Source: JADGGM01 sp027307005 (lineage in GTDB: Bacteria > Gemmatimonadota > Gemmatimonadetes > Gemmatimonadales > Gemmatimonadaceae). Taken from it: 64,000 nucleotides of DNA. Within the stretch, counting starts at the first letter, position 1; the number at the start of each line of letters is the position of its first letter. This document shows, in pieces, positions 17,789 to 26,779 of this stretch. The translations under genes and the position numbers were made by a program. Under the pieces are notes generated by a model. That model worked only from the letters and a program-made list of their open reading frames with translations, made no database searches and was not told the DNA's origin. Location of the stretch: assembly GCA_035455745.1 (NCBI GenBank), contig DATIEP010000090.1:25929-89928 (forward strand). The letters run 5' to 3'.

Positions 17789-18529
17789 ATGCCGCTTCCG
17801 CCTCCCGCCGCGAGCGCTGCGCCGCGACGACTCAAAGAAATGGGCCCGGCTCAAGTGGCTGCCATCATCGCCGCCGATCCGCGTCTGATCGTTCCCGTCG
17901 GCACGTGCGAGCAGCACGGCCCGCACCTTCCGTTGGGCTGCGCCACCATCATTGCCGAACGATTGGCCGATGATCTCTCCGCCGCCACCGGTGTCATTGT
18001 CGCACCAACCGTCGAGTACGGGGTGAACGGCAACACCGATGTGGTGTTCCCGGGCAATGCGACGCTGCGGAAGAAAACGCTGCACCGCATGCTCAACGAT
18101 CTCTTGGACTCCTGGGAGTCGACAGGGTTCCGGGAATTTATCCTGCTCACGGCGCACGACTACGACGCGCATCAAGAAGCGCTCGACACCGTCATCACAC
18201 GCGCCGCGCGCGTCCGCGTCGTCGACATTTACGCCGTCAACATGAGCGACATCCTCGAAGGACAGACCGAGCACCTCCACGGTGGCGAGGCCGACACGTC
18301 GCTCCTGCTCTACCTTGCACCCGAATTGGTTCGTATGGACTGGGCACGCGACTTCATTCCCTCCGATTCGAAGCGTCACCGCCGCGGTAAACTGCGCGTC
18401 CCGAAAGGCAGTGCGGGATCCGTCGGCCGGCCGACCCTCGCCACCGCCGAGAAGGGCAAAGCCCTCTACGAGCGGCTCCGCGAGCGGATCGGGGATCGCA
18501 TCTTCCTCGTTCCCGCCCCCGACGCCTGA
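17789..18529 (+). CDS. Creatininase-family amidohydrolase
   Basis: 246 residues. Typical motifs are present: LIVPVGTCEQHGPHLPLGC near residue 37 (Glu and His metal ligands), TVEYGVNGNTD, a His-containing LLTAHDYDAH in place of the usual NGHGGN, and HGGEADTSLLLYLAPELV near residue 170. The family covers creatininase, mycofactocin peptidase MftE and pyrimidine/purine amide hydrolases; the substrate here is unknown. The ATG at 17789 faces the kinase start at 17772, leaving almost no intergenic space; a shorter start at 17839 would cut into the conserved N-terminal helix. The replacement of NGHGGN by TAHDYDAH is unusual. Confidence 0.85.
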   Translation: MPLPPPAASAAPRRLKEMGPAQVAAIIAADPRLIVPVGTCEQHGPHLPLGCATIIAERLADDLSAATGVIVAPTVEYGVNGNTDVVFPGNATLRKKTLHRMLNDLLDSWESTGFREFILLTAHDYDAHQEALDTVITRAARVRVVDIYAVNMSDILEGQTEHLHGGEADTSLLLYLAPELVRMDWARDFIPSDSKRHRRGKLRVPKGSAGSVGRPTLATAEKGKALYERLRERIGDRIFLVPAPDA

Positions 18530-18564
18530 ACCCTCCTTCCGCCTTCGGGGTACCTTGAGTGACA

Positions 18565-19266
18565 ATGCGCACCCTCGGCTTCTTGTGCATGACCGCGCTC
18601 GCCGTGCCGATGCCCTCCGGCGCGGCCGCGCAGGTGTCCGTCATCGACGAAGGCAGCTTCACGATCATGCGAAACGGCGCCCGGAGCGGCCGAGAAACGT
18701 TCACCATTCGGCGAACGGGCCTCGGCGCTGTCGACGCGTACGTGGCCAACGGGTCCACCGACCTCGATGGACGCCGTCTCGTTCCCGCCTTGCAAGCCGA
18801 TGCGGACTTTTCGCCGATCAAGTACCAGCTGGAAGTGCGCAAGGGCGACGACGTGCTCGAGCGACTCAAGGGAATCGCGGGACGCGATCGTTTCAGCACG
18901 CAGGTGCGCACCACGAAGGGCGAATCCACGCGTGAGTTCATCGCGGCGGACAACGCGGTGTTGTTGGACGACGACGTGTTTCACCAGTACTACTTCGTCG
19001 CGCAGCGTGCGCAGAAGTTGGGCGCCGCGGGTGGAGCGATCCCCATCATCATCCCTCAACGCGCCGAGCAGCAGATGCTGCACGCAAAGTGGGACGCGGA
19101 TGAGACGATCACGATCGCGGGCCGGCCGGTAACAGCCCGTCATCTCGTGCTGACCGAGCCCGCGGGTGCGTCGCAGAACGTCTGGGTCGACGCGGCCGGC
19201 CACGTGCTCAAGGTGTCGATCGATTCGCGCGGCCTGGTGATTCAGCGCGACCAACTCCCTCACTAG
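18565..19266 (+). CDS. Secreted protein of unknown function
   Basis: 233 residues with a signal peptide (MRTLGFLCMTALAVPMPSG, cleavage after AAAQ). The mature part is beta-rich, with repeated strand patterns such as GSFTIMRNGARSGRETFTIR and RHLVLTEPAGASQNVWVDAAG. This resembles the DUF6134/DUF3108-like class of periplasmic beta proteins, but I cannot assign a family firmly. It starts 35 bases after the creatininase gene and may be co-transcribed with it; GTG at 18559 is an alternative start. It is followed by a hairpin and then the efflux operon. Confidence 0.8.
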   Translation: MRTLGFLCMTALAVPMPSGAAAQVSVIDEGSFTIMRNGARSGRETFTIRRTGLGAVDAYVANGSTDLDGRRLVPALQADADFSPIKYQLEVRKGDDVLERLKGIAGRDRFSTQVRTTKGESTREFIAADNAVLLDDDVFHQYYFVAQRAQKLGAAGGAIPIIIPQRAEQQMLHAKWDADETITIAGRPVTARHLVLTEPAGASQNVWVDAAGHVLKVSIDSRGLVIQRDQLPH

Positions 19267-19300
19267 ATTTCGGCGGCACGCACAATCGGCACGACCTGGC

Positions 19301-19326
19301 GAGCGCCCCTGCGAGACAGGGCGCTC
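19301..19326 (+). terminator. Hairpin after the 18565-19266 gene
   Basis: GAGCGCCC(C)TG and CAGGGCGCTC pair to a 10-bp stem with one bulged C and a short CGAGA loop, 34 bases after the stop. No T-tract follows, so termination strength is uncertain. It separates the secreted-protein gene from the TolC operon. Confidence 0.5.
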
Positions 19327-19400
19327 GTCGTTCGCGCATCTGAAACCCGGAAATCCAGCGACCCGTAAGACAGCCAGACACCGCTCAAAAGGATTCCACG

Positions 19401-20873
19401 ATGCAACTCAGCAAGCTCGTCACGGCGGCGCTCTGCGCGGCCATCCCGGCGATAACCTCGCACGCCGCGAATGCCCAGACCGCCGACTCGACGACTGCTC
19501 CGGTCTTGACGGTCGAACAGGCCGTCTCGCTGGCACTCCACAATAACCCGACTCATTTGTCGGTGGTGAACGATCGTTCGAGCGCCACGGCACTGCGCAA
19601 AAACGCGTACGGACAGCTGCTGCCGCGCTTCGACGCCCAACTCTCCGGCAACTACACCAAAGCCGGAGTGGCGCCGCTGAGTTCGGTGCAGTTCGCCACG
19701 CAGTCGGACGTGTACCAGTCGTTCTACGCGCTCGGCCTGACCTACAACCTCAGTTGGGCGACGCTTGTCGGACCAAGTCGGCAGAATGCGAACGTCCGCG
19801 CAGCCGATGCCGACATTCGCGGTTCGCAGATCAACGTGCAAACAACGGTCACCCAAGACTACCTGACCGTACTGCAGGACCAGGCGAAGGTGATCCTGCA
19901 AGACACGCTCATCGCGCAAGCGCAGCTGCAGCTGGATCTCGCGAAAGCGAAAGTGGCGGTTGGATCGGGAACGCAGTTGGATGTATCGAAGGCGCAGGTC
20001 ACACTCGGTCAGGCGCAGGTCGCCGCCATCCAGGCGAAGAACCTGGTGGATGTGGACAAGCTGCGGCTCTTCCAGGAAATGGGCGTGCCCGAACCGCAGA
20101 ACGTGGATCTCACATCACAGTTCACGGTCGAAGTGCCGAAGTTCAGTCTCGACTCGGTGCTTGCACTTGCCCGGCTGCAGAATCCGACGCTCAACGCGCT
20201 CAAGGTGCGCACCGACGTGGCATCGTTAGACGTGAAGTCGGCGCGAAGCTCGTATTTCCCGTCGCTGCAGGTCTCTACCGGGATCTCGGGATTCACCGAT
20301 CAGCTCGCGAATCCCGATGTCCTCATCGGACAGGCGATCCAGGGCGCGCAGGGTTGTTTCTCCGAGGACTCGCTCCGCGTTCGGACGGGGCTCCCGAGCC
20401 TCGGATGCCAAGCCATCACGCCGCAGGTGGCGGCGCAGATTCGCGCCCAAAACAGCCAGTTCCCATTCAATTTCACCAAGCAGCCATTGTCGGTTACTGC
20501 AACGCTGTCGCTTCCCATCTTCGACAACTTCCATCGTGAGCAGACCGTGGAGCAGGCCGAGGCCCTGCGAAACGATGCCGATTACAAAGCAAAAGCCCAG
20601 GAATTGCAGCTCACGGCCGATGTCACCGCGGCCTATTTGACGCTGCAGGCACAGCTGCAAACCGTCACACTGCAGGAGCAGAACGCCGCGCAAGCGCGCC
20701 AGCAACTGGATCTGGCCGAGGTCAAGTACAAGGCCGGCGCGGCCACGTACCTCGATATCTCGGATGCACAAGCGACGTTCTCGACCGCCGAGAACGACCG
20801 CATCAACTCGATCTACCAGTACCACAAGGCGTTCGCCGCGCTCGAAGGCGCGGTGGGCCACCCACTGCGTTAA
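19401..20873 (+). CDS. TolC-family outer-membrane efflux protein
   Basis: 490 residues with a cleavable signal peptide (about 1-28, ending ANAQ). Two homologous OEP halves with long helical hairpins: the first contains LTVEQAVSLALHNNPTHLSV and the second FSLDSVLALARLQNPTLNAL, the two conserved start-of-repeat motifs, each ending in coiled-coil helices (AQAQLQLDLAKAKVAVGSG; QARQQLDLAEVKYKAGAATY). It is the outer-membrane channel of the tripartite pump encoded by the following genes (adaptor begins 12 bases later). The stretch with two Cys (QGCFSEDSLRV and SLGCQAI) may be an extracellular loop with a disulfide. Confidence 0.93.
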   Translation: MQLSKLVTAALCAAIPAITSHAANAQTADSTTAPVLTVEQAVSLALHNNPTHLSVVNDRSSATALRKNAYGQLLPRFDAQLSGNYTKAGVAPLSSVQFATQSDVYQSFYALGLTYNLSWATLVGPSRQNANVRAADADIRGSQINVQTTVTQDYLTVLQDQAKVILQDTLIAQAQLQLDLAKAKVAVGSGTQLDVSKAQVTLGQAQVAAIQAKNLVDVDKLRLFQEMGVPEPQNVDLTSQFTVEVPKFSLDSVLALARLQNPTLNALKVRTDVASLDVKSARSSYFPSLQVSTGISGFTDQLANPDVLIGQAIQGAQGCFSEDSLRVRTGLPSLGCQAITPQVAAQIRAQNSQFPFNFTKQPLSVTATLSLPIFDNFHREQTVEQAEALRNDADYKAKAQELQLTADVTAAYLTLQAQLQTVTLQEQNAAQARQQLDLAEVKYKAGAATYLDISDAQATFSTAENDRINSIYQYHKAFAALEGAVGHPLR

Positions 20874-20884
20874 CAGGAACACCC

Positions 20885-22186
20885 ATGACTAAAGGGGCGA
20901 AGTTAGGCGTTGCCGGTGTGCTCGTCGCGATCGTCGCCGGCGTGCTCGTGCTCGCGGCGGCGACGCGCGGGAACAAACCGACGGAGGTCCGCGAAGAGAA
21001 GGTGCAACGACGCGACCTCGTGGCGTCTGTCACCGCCAGCGGCCAGGTGGAACCCAAGTCCAAGGCCGACATCTCGTCCGATGTGAGCGGGCGCATCGTC
21101 AAGCTCGCCGTGAAGGAAGGCGACATGGTCAAGAAGGGGCAGTTCCTGCTGCAGATCGACCCGGCCACGTATCAGGCCGCGGTCCAACAGCAGGCTGCCG
21201 CAGTCGCGAGCTCGCGCGCGGATCTCATGCGCGCCAAGGCGAACCTCGAGCAGTCGCAGAGCGCGCTGCGCCGGTCGCAGGACATCAAGAAACAGAATCC
21301 AACGTTCGTGTCCGATGACCAGATGGAGCAGTTGAGCACTACCGTCGATGTGAACCAGGCGCTCTACAACTCCGCGCAACACGCTGTGGACCAGGCCCAG
21401 GCAGGCCTCAAGAATGCGGAGGCAAGTCTCGCGAAGACGACCATCGTCGCCCCGATGAGCGGCCAGGTGACGCGGCTCAACGTGCAGCAAGGCGAGACGG
21501 CGATCCAGGGCGAGTTCAACAAGGACGCGGCGCTGTTGCTGACGGTCAGCGACATGAAAGCGCTCGAGACCAAGGTCAAGGTGGACGAGACCGACGTCGC
21601 GCGCATCCAGGTGGGCGACTCGGCGCAAGTCGAGATCGACGCCTTCCCGGACACGACCTTCGTCGGAAAGGTGGTCGAGATCGCCAACAGCTCGCTCACC
21701 GACCCCACGGCGACGACCACGGCCAGCACTACGGGCGACCAAGCCGTTGATTACTACGTGAAGGTGCAGCTGCTCAATCCGCCGCCCGACACGCGGCCGG
21801 ACTTTTCGGCCACCGCGAAGATCATCACCGACACGCGCAAGAACGTGTTGAGCATTCCGATCATCGCGCTGACGGTGCGCGAGCACCAGGACACGACGTT
21901 AGGCGACACCGCTCAGCTCGCCATGGGCGGCCGCCAGCCGGCCAAGCAGGTGGGCCAGCGGGACGTCGAGGGCGTGTTCGTGATCGGCAAGGACAACAAG
22001 GTCGTGTTCCGTCCGGTCAAGGTCGGCGTGGCGGGCGAGGAATACTTCGAGGTGTTGAGCGGCTTGAACGAAGGCGACAACATCGTCGCGGGCAGCTATC
22101 AGGCCATTCGCGACCTCAAGGAGGGCATGCAGGTGAAGGAGACCAAGACGGACACGACGAAGGCGAAAAAGGAGAGTGGCTCGTGA
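20885..22186 (+). CDS. HlyD/MacA-type periplasmic adaptor subunit
   Basis: 433 residues. An N-terminal membrane anchor (about 7-27) is followed by the first lipoyl half (QVEPKSKADISSDVSGRIVK), a helical hairpin (about 95-185, Gln/Ala-rich), the second lipoyl half (TTIVAPMSGQVTRLNVQQGE), and beta-barrel and membrane-proximal domains. It links the inner-membrane MacB-like permeases to TolC. A region rich in Thr/Ala (TATTTASTTG, near residue 279) is an unusual insert in the barrel domain. The gene overlaps the ATPase gene by 4 bases. Confidence 0.92.
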   Translation: MTKGAKLGVAGVLVAIVAGVLVLAAATRGNKPTEVREEKVQRRDLVASVTASGQVEPKSKADISSDVSGRIVKLAVKEGDMVKKGQFLLQIDPATYQAAVQQQAAAVASSRADLMRAKANLEQSQSALRRSQDIKKQNPTFVSDDQMEQLSTTVDVNQALYNSAQHAVDQAQAGLKNAEASLAKTTIVAPMSGQVTRLNVQQGETAIQGEFNKDAALLLTVSDMKALETKVKVDETDVARIQVGDSAQVEIDAFPDTTFVGKVVEIANSSLTDPTATTTASTTGDQAVDYYVKVQLLNPPPDTRPDFSATAKIITDTRKNVLSIPIIALTVREHQDTTLGDTAQLAMGGRQPAKQVGQRDVEGVFVIGKDNKVVFRPVKVGVAGEEYFEVLSGLNEGDNIVAGSYQAIRDLKEGMQVKETKTDTTKAKKESGS

Positions 22187-22977
22187 CCGCTGATGTGCGC
22201 GACATCCCGCTCAGCACCACCGGCGAACGGCAGGCGGTGGTCGGGAATGTGGGAGCGGTCCCGGGTCAGGACTGGGTCATCGTGACGCGCGGGATCACGC
22301 GCGACTACGACATGGGCGGCGAAGTCGTGCGCGCGCTGCGCGGGGTCGACCTGGCCGTTCGGCGCAACGAGTACGTGGCCATCATGGGTCCGTCGGGCTC
22401 CGGCAAGTCGACGCTCATGAATCTGGTGGGCTGCCTCGACACACCGACCTCCGGCGAGTACTGGCTCAACGGCTCGCTCGTGTCGGACATGAAGGACGAC
22501 GCGTTGGCGCGGGTGCGCAACCGCGAGATCGGGTTCGTGTTCCAGACGTTCAACCTGCTGCCGCGGGCCACGGCGTTGCACAACGTGGAGCTGCCGCTCG
22601 TGTACGCCGGCGTCGGGTCGGCGGAGCGGAAGAAGCGAGCCGTGGAAGCCCTCGAGCGGGTGCAGCTGAAGGACCGCATGGACCACCGGCCTAACGAGCT
22701 GTCCGGCGGCCAGCGGCAGCGCGTGGCCATCGCGCGCGCGTTGGTGAATCAGCCCGCGATTCTCCTGGCCGACGAGCCGACCGGCAACCTCGACTCGGCG
22801 ACGTCGGAAGAAATCATGCGCGTGTTCGAGGAGCTCGCCGCTGCGGGTCAGACGGTGATCATGGTCACGCACGAATCCGAGATCGCGGCGCACGCGCGGC
22901 GCGTCGTGGTGCTTCGCGACGGGCGCATCTCGTCCGACGAACGGCGCGAGCACTTCGTCAAGCGGCTGGAGAAGTAG
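22183..22977 (+). CDS. MacB/LolD-type ABC transporter ATPase
   Basis: 264 residues. Walker A GPSGSGKST, Q-loop FVFQTFNLLPR, signature LSGGQRQRVAIARAL, Walker B ILLADEPTGNLDS and H-loop MVTHE are all intact. GTG at 22183 overlaps the adaptor stop codon and gives about 30 residues before the domain, which itself begins near VIVTRGITRDYDMG. It hydrolyses ATP to drive the permeases encoded just downstream, and might also serve the ATPase-less permease pair at 30463-32939. The RPNELSGG stretch carries a GCCTAAC motif. Confidence 0.95.
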   Translation: MTADVRDIPLSTTGERQAVVGNVGAVPGQDWVIVTRGITRDYDMGGEVVRALRGVDLAVRRNEYVAIMGPSGSGKSTLMNLVGCLDTPTSGEYWLNGSLVSDMKDDALARVRNREIGFVFQTFNLLPRATALHNVELPLVYAGVGSAERKKRAVEALERVQLKDRMDHRPNELSGGQRQRVAIARALVNQPAILLADEPTGNLDSATSEEIMRVFEELAAAGQTVIMVTHESEIAAHARRVVVLRDGRISSDERREHFVKRLEK

Positions 22978-22980
22978 CTC

Positions 22981-24225
22981 GTGCCGCTGTTCGAGGCGGT
23001 GCGTCTCGCGCTGGCGCAGATCCGCGTCCAGAAGCTGAAGAGCTTCTTCACGCTGTTAGGCGTGACCATCGGCGTGATGTTCCTCATCGCCGTCGTGTCG
23101 ATCGTCCAGGGCATGTCGAACTACGTCACCAACGCGGTGGCCGGCAAGTTCCTGGGCGTGAACACGGCCACGCTGCGCAGCTTCCCCAACTTCCAGACCG
23201 GCAACGTCACCGAGGCGATGTGGCGCATGTGGATGCGCCGTCCGCCGATCACGATCGCCGACGCCTACGCCGTGCGCGACGCGCTCCCGCCGGGCGCCGG
23301 TTGGGCGATCGATGACATGCGGTGGGTCAACGCCGAGAGCAAATACACGAATGGCGGGCCGCAGTTGCTGGCCCACGCGGCCACGCCGCAGCTGTTCACG
23401 ATCAAGAACCTCAAGGTCACCGAAGGCCGCATCTACAACGAGGAGGAAGAGCAGTTAGGCCTTCCCGTCGCCGTGATCGGCGTCGAGACGCAGCAGTACT
23501 ATTTCCCCAACGTCGATCCGATCGGGCGCGACATCAAAATCGGCGGGCTGCCGTTCCGCGTGATCGGCGTGCTGGACAAACAGGGCACGGTGTTCGGGCA
23601 GCCGCTGGACCGCGTGGTCTATGCGCCGTTTCACTCGGCCATGCAGCGCTTCACCGGGGCGCGCGTCAACTTGGCGGGCGTGCTCGTGCAGGCGCCGTCG
23701 CCGGCGGCCATGGACGACATTCAGGAGACGGTCACCGAAGTCATGCGCCAGCGGCACAAGCTGCATCCGTCGCAGGAAAACGACTTCGTGGTCGAGACGT
23801 CGGCGTCGGCGCTGAGCGCGTGGGACAAGATCCGGGGCTACCTGGTCGCCGCGGGCATTTTCTTGCCGGCGATCGGCCTCGTGGTGGGCGGCATCGTGAT
23901 CATGAACATCATGCTCGTCGCCGTGGCCGAGCGGACGCGCGAGATCGGAATTCGCAAGTCGTTAGGCGCGCGCCGGCGCGACGTGATGGCGCAGTTCCTC
24001 GCCGAGGCCACGACGCTCAGCATCGTCGGCGCGGCGATCGGCATCGGCCTGGGATTCGGCCTCTCCCAGATTCTATCGTCCGCGTTCAATCTGCCATCCG
24101 GCGTCGCGCCGTGGTCCATCGTCGTGGCGCTTGCGTTAGGCGGTGGCGTGGGCATCGTCTCCGGCATCTATCCGGCCAGCCGCGCGTCGCGGCTCGACCC
24201 GATCGTCGCGCTGCGGTCGGAGTGA
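22981..24225 (+). CDS. MacB-like ABC permease (first of a tandem pair)
   Basis: 414 residues from GTG at 22981. An N-terminal helix follows the signature QIRVQKLKSFFTLLGVTIGV; the MacB periplasmic core domain spans about 50-280; three FtsX helices fill about 285-400, with REIGIRKSLGARRRDVMAQF between the first two; it ends ASRASRLDPIVALRSE, the family's usual C-terminus. It pairs with the next gene, probably as a heterodimer driven by the ATPase. It is clearly paralogous to the gene at 30463-31704. Confidence 0.92.
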   Translation: MPLFEAVRLALAQIRVQKLKSFFTLLGVTIGVMFLIAVVSIVQGMSNYVTNAVAGKFLGVNTATLRSFPNFQTGNVTEAMWRMWMRRPPITIADAYAVRDALPPGAGWAIDDMRWVNAESKYTNGGPQLLAHAATPQLFTIKNLKVTEGRIYNEEEEQLGLPVAVIGVETQQYYFPNVDPIGRDIKIGGLPFRVIGVLDKQGTVFGQPLDRVVYAPFHSAMQRFTGARVNLAGVLVQAPSPAAMDDIQETVTEVMRQRHKLHPSQENDFVVETSASALSAWDKIRGYLVAAGIFLPAIGLVVGGIVIMNIMLVAVAERTREIGIRKSLGARRRDVMAQFLAEATTLSIVGAAIGIGLGFGLSQILSSAFNLPSGVAPWSIVVALALGGGVGIVSGIYPASRASRLDPIVALRSE

Positions 24226-24229
24226 CGCC

Positions 24230-25489
24230 GTGAAGATCCTCGACCGGCTGAAGATGCTGTCCGAAGGCGTCGTCATCGCGTTCGACTCCATTCGCGTCAA
24301 CAAGGTGCGCGCCGCCCTGACCATCCTCGGCATCGCCGTCGGCGTGTTCGTGGTCACCGGGATGTCGGCCACCGTGCAAGGCATCAATTCCGGCGTGTCG
24401 GCCAGTCTCGCGGCGGCAGGCCCAACGACGTTCTTCGTGACGCGTTGGCCGGCCGCGATCAACTCGTGCAATGGCTCGGCCGACAGTTGCCCGTGGCGCC
24501 ACAACGAGCCGCTGAGCCTCGACGACGCGCACGTGATCCTGCGCCAGCCCGGCATTCAGAGCGTGATCGTGCACGTCGGCTCGTCGGCGCAGGTCAAGTA
24601 CCGCGGCAACAACCTGCCCTCGGCACGGGTCGATGCCTACACGGCCGACTGGACCGAAGTGAACGGCGGCGACATGGCCGCGGGCCGCAATTTCACGCAG
24701 GGCGAGAATACCGACGCGTCGGCAGTGGTCGTGATCAACGTCGCGCTGCGCAAGCAGCTCTTCCCCGACCTGGAAAATGCCCAGGCGATCGGCAAGGAGA
24801 TCATGATCGGCGCCAATCCGTTCCGGGTGATCGGCATCTGGGACCAGACGGGAAGCCTCTTCGACGACGCCGACGAGCCCAAGGCCACGGTGCCGTTCGA
24901 AGCGGCGTATCGGAAGCTGCGCTTCGGCATCCGCTGGCTGGACCTCACGGTCAAGCCGCGTGATGGCGTTCCGCAGGACGTTGCCATGGACCAGGCGATC
25001 GCGGCGCTACGCGTTCGCCGGCAGCTCAAGCCGGCGCAGGACAACACCTTCTTCGTGAGCACGCCGGAAAAGGTGATGGAGCTGTACAACGACATCGTCG
25101 GCAAGTTCTTCTCGTTCATGATCGGCCTGTCGGCCATCGGCCTCATGGTCGGCGGCGTCGGCGTGATCGCGATCATGATGATCAGCGTCACCGAACGCAC
25201 GCGCGAAATCGGCGTCCGGAAGGCGTTAGGCGCAACGCGCGGCACGATCCTCTGGCAGTTCCTGGTCGAGGCGGCCACGCTCACCATGATCGGCGCCGTC
25301 GCCGGGTTGGTGGTCGGCGGCGCGCTCACGTACGTCATCCGCGCGAACACGTCGATCAAGGCGTCGATCCCGCCGCTGGCGATTGTGGTGGCGTTGGCGG
25401 CGGCCGCGCTCACCGGGATTTTGTTCGGGCTGTTCCCGGCCTATCGCGCAGCCCGGCTCGATCCGGTCGAAGCACTCCGCTACGAGTAG
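24230..25489 (+). CDS. MacB-like ABC permease (second of the pair)
   Basis: 419 residues from GTG at 24230, 4 bases after the previous stop. The N-terminal signature is SIRVNKVRAALTILGIAVGV, then AAGPTTFFVTRWP at the start of the periplasmic domain, and FtsX helices from about 295 with REIGVRKALGATRGTILWQF; it ends ARLDPVEALRYE. Two Cys (NSCNGSADSCPW near residue 80) could form a disulfide in the periplasm and are absent from its paralogue at 31701-32939. An open frame upstream to 24143 overlaps the previous gene and is not used. Confidence 0.92.
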   Translation: MKILDRLKMLSEGVVIAFDSIRVNKVRAALTILGIAVGVFVVTGMSATVQGINSGVSASLAAAGPTTFFVTRWPAAINSCNGSADSCPWRHNEPLSLDDAHVILRQPGIQSVIVHVGSSAQVKYRGNNLPSARVDAYTADWTEVNGGDMAAGRNFTQGENTDASAVVVINVALRKQLFPDLENAQAIGKEIMIGANPFRVIGIWDQTGSLFDDADEPKATVPFEAAYRKLRFGIRWLDLTVKPRDGVPQDVAMDQAIAALRVRRQLKPAQDNTFFVSTPEKVMELYNDIVGKFFSFMIGLSAIGLMVGGVGVIAIMMISVTERTREIGVRKALGATRGTILWQFLVEAATLTMIGAVAGLVVGGALTYVIRANTSIKASIPPLAIVVALAAAALTGILFGLFPAYRAARLDPVEALRYE

Positions 25490-25521
25490 GGGCGCCCGGC
25501 AACCGACGCCCGGCAACACGC

Positions 25522-26718
25522 ATGCGCGATCGTCGATTCCCGTTTCTCGCACTGATGGCGGAGGGCGCGACGAGCGCCATCGACGCGCTCCAGGCGAGGA
25601 CGCTGCGCACGACCCTCCTGCTGATGATCGTGGCCGCGAACGTGTGCGCCGCGCTGGTTGCCGGCGCCGCGACGCGCGGCGTCGCCGTGCGCGCCCGGGA
25701 TGACGCGGTCCGCGACGGCGCCCGCGGATTCGTGGTCTATCCGTGGCGCGGCATCGTGGGCGCCGGCGCTCCGTTAGGCAGCGAGGACGCGCGCGCGGCG
25801 AGTGCCCTACCCCAGGTCGCGGGCGCGGCGGCGCACCAGGCGGTGTGGCTGCCCGTGGGCGACGACGCACACGCGGCCGCCGCGGCCATCGTCGACGGGT
25901 ACGACAGCGCCGGATCCGTGCTCGCCGACGCCGACCTGTTGCGCGGCCGCTGGTTCAGCGCCGATGAAAATGCGCGCGCGGCGCCCGTGGTGGCGCTCGG
26001 CGACCGCCTCGCCGCGCGCGTCGCCCGCCGGGGCGGTCCGTTAGGCGCGCAGATTTATCTCGCCCACCGCCGGTTCCGCGTGATCGGCGTGTACCACGAC
26101 ACGGCGCCCGGCTTCCACGCCATCGTGCCCCTCGAGACCGTGCGCCGCCGGCTCGGCGCCGCGCCCGAGTGGACCGATATCGTCGTCCGTGCGCGCGACG
26201 GCGTCGCCCTCGACGACGCCGAGCGTGCGGTGGCCGCCCGGCTCGCCCGCGACCGGCAGTCCGGCGACGCACCGCGCGTCGTCATCGCCGGCGCCGATCG
26301 CCTGCGGGCCGGCGCCCGCATCGTCCCGTTCGTCTCGCGCGCGACGACGCTCGAGCTCGCCGCCATTGGCCTAACGTTGGCCGGCCTCGCCCTCGCCGCC
26401 GTCGTGATGCGCAGCGTGCGCGACCGCACGCGCGAAATCGGCCTGCGCAAGGTGCTCGGCGCCACCCGCGCGGCCATCCTCCTCGAGACGGTCGCCGAGT
26501 CGACGACGCTCGCGACCATCGGCGGCGCCGCCGGGCTCGCCGCCGGACGCGTGATCGCGATGCTCCTCGCCGGCACGACGCCGATTCCCGCATCGGTGAG
26601 CGTGGCCGCCGGGCTCACCGCCGTGTGCCTAACGATCGCCGGCGGCGCCGCGTTCGGCGCACTGCCGGGACTCCGCGCCGCCCGGCTCGACGCCCTCCAG
26701 GCGCTGCACGCCAGGTAG
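25522..26718 (+). CDS. MacB-like ABC permease, divergent third member
   Basis: 398 residues. N-terminal helix (TTLLLMIVAANVCAALVAGA), a shortened and Ala-rich periplasmic domain, and FtsX helices from about 275 with REIGLRKVLGATRAAILLET; it ends ARLDALQALHAR. The start signature is weaker than in the two preceding permeases and the periplasmic domain lacks several conserved blocks, so it may have a different role in the complex. It is the last gene of the efflux operon, 32 bases after the second permease, and converges on the ADOP gene at 26780. Confidence 0.82.
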   Translation: MRDRRFPFLALMAEGATSAIDALQARTLRTTLLLMIVAANVCAALVAGAATRGVAVRARDDAVRDGARGFVVYPWRGIVGAGAPLGSEDARAASALPQVAGAAAHQAVWLPVGDDAHAAAAAIVDGYDSAGSVLADADLLRGRWFSADENARAAPVVALGDRLAARVARRGGPLGAQIYLAHRRFRVIGVYHDTAPGFHAIVPLETVRRRLGAAPEWTDIVVRARDGVALDDAERAVAARLARDRQSGDAPRVVIAGADRLRAGARIVPFVSRATTLELAAIGLTLAGLALAAVVMRSVRDRTREIGLRKVLGATRAAILLETVAESTTLATIGGAAGLAAGRVIAMLLAGTTPIPASVSVAAGLTAVCLTIAGGAAFGALPGLRAARLDALQALHAR

Positions 26719-26779
26719 CCCGGCTCGAGAGTACGACCGCGGTTCCCGGCCGACCGGCTCGCAGACGCGCCGGCGAACG

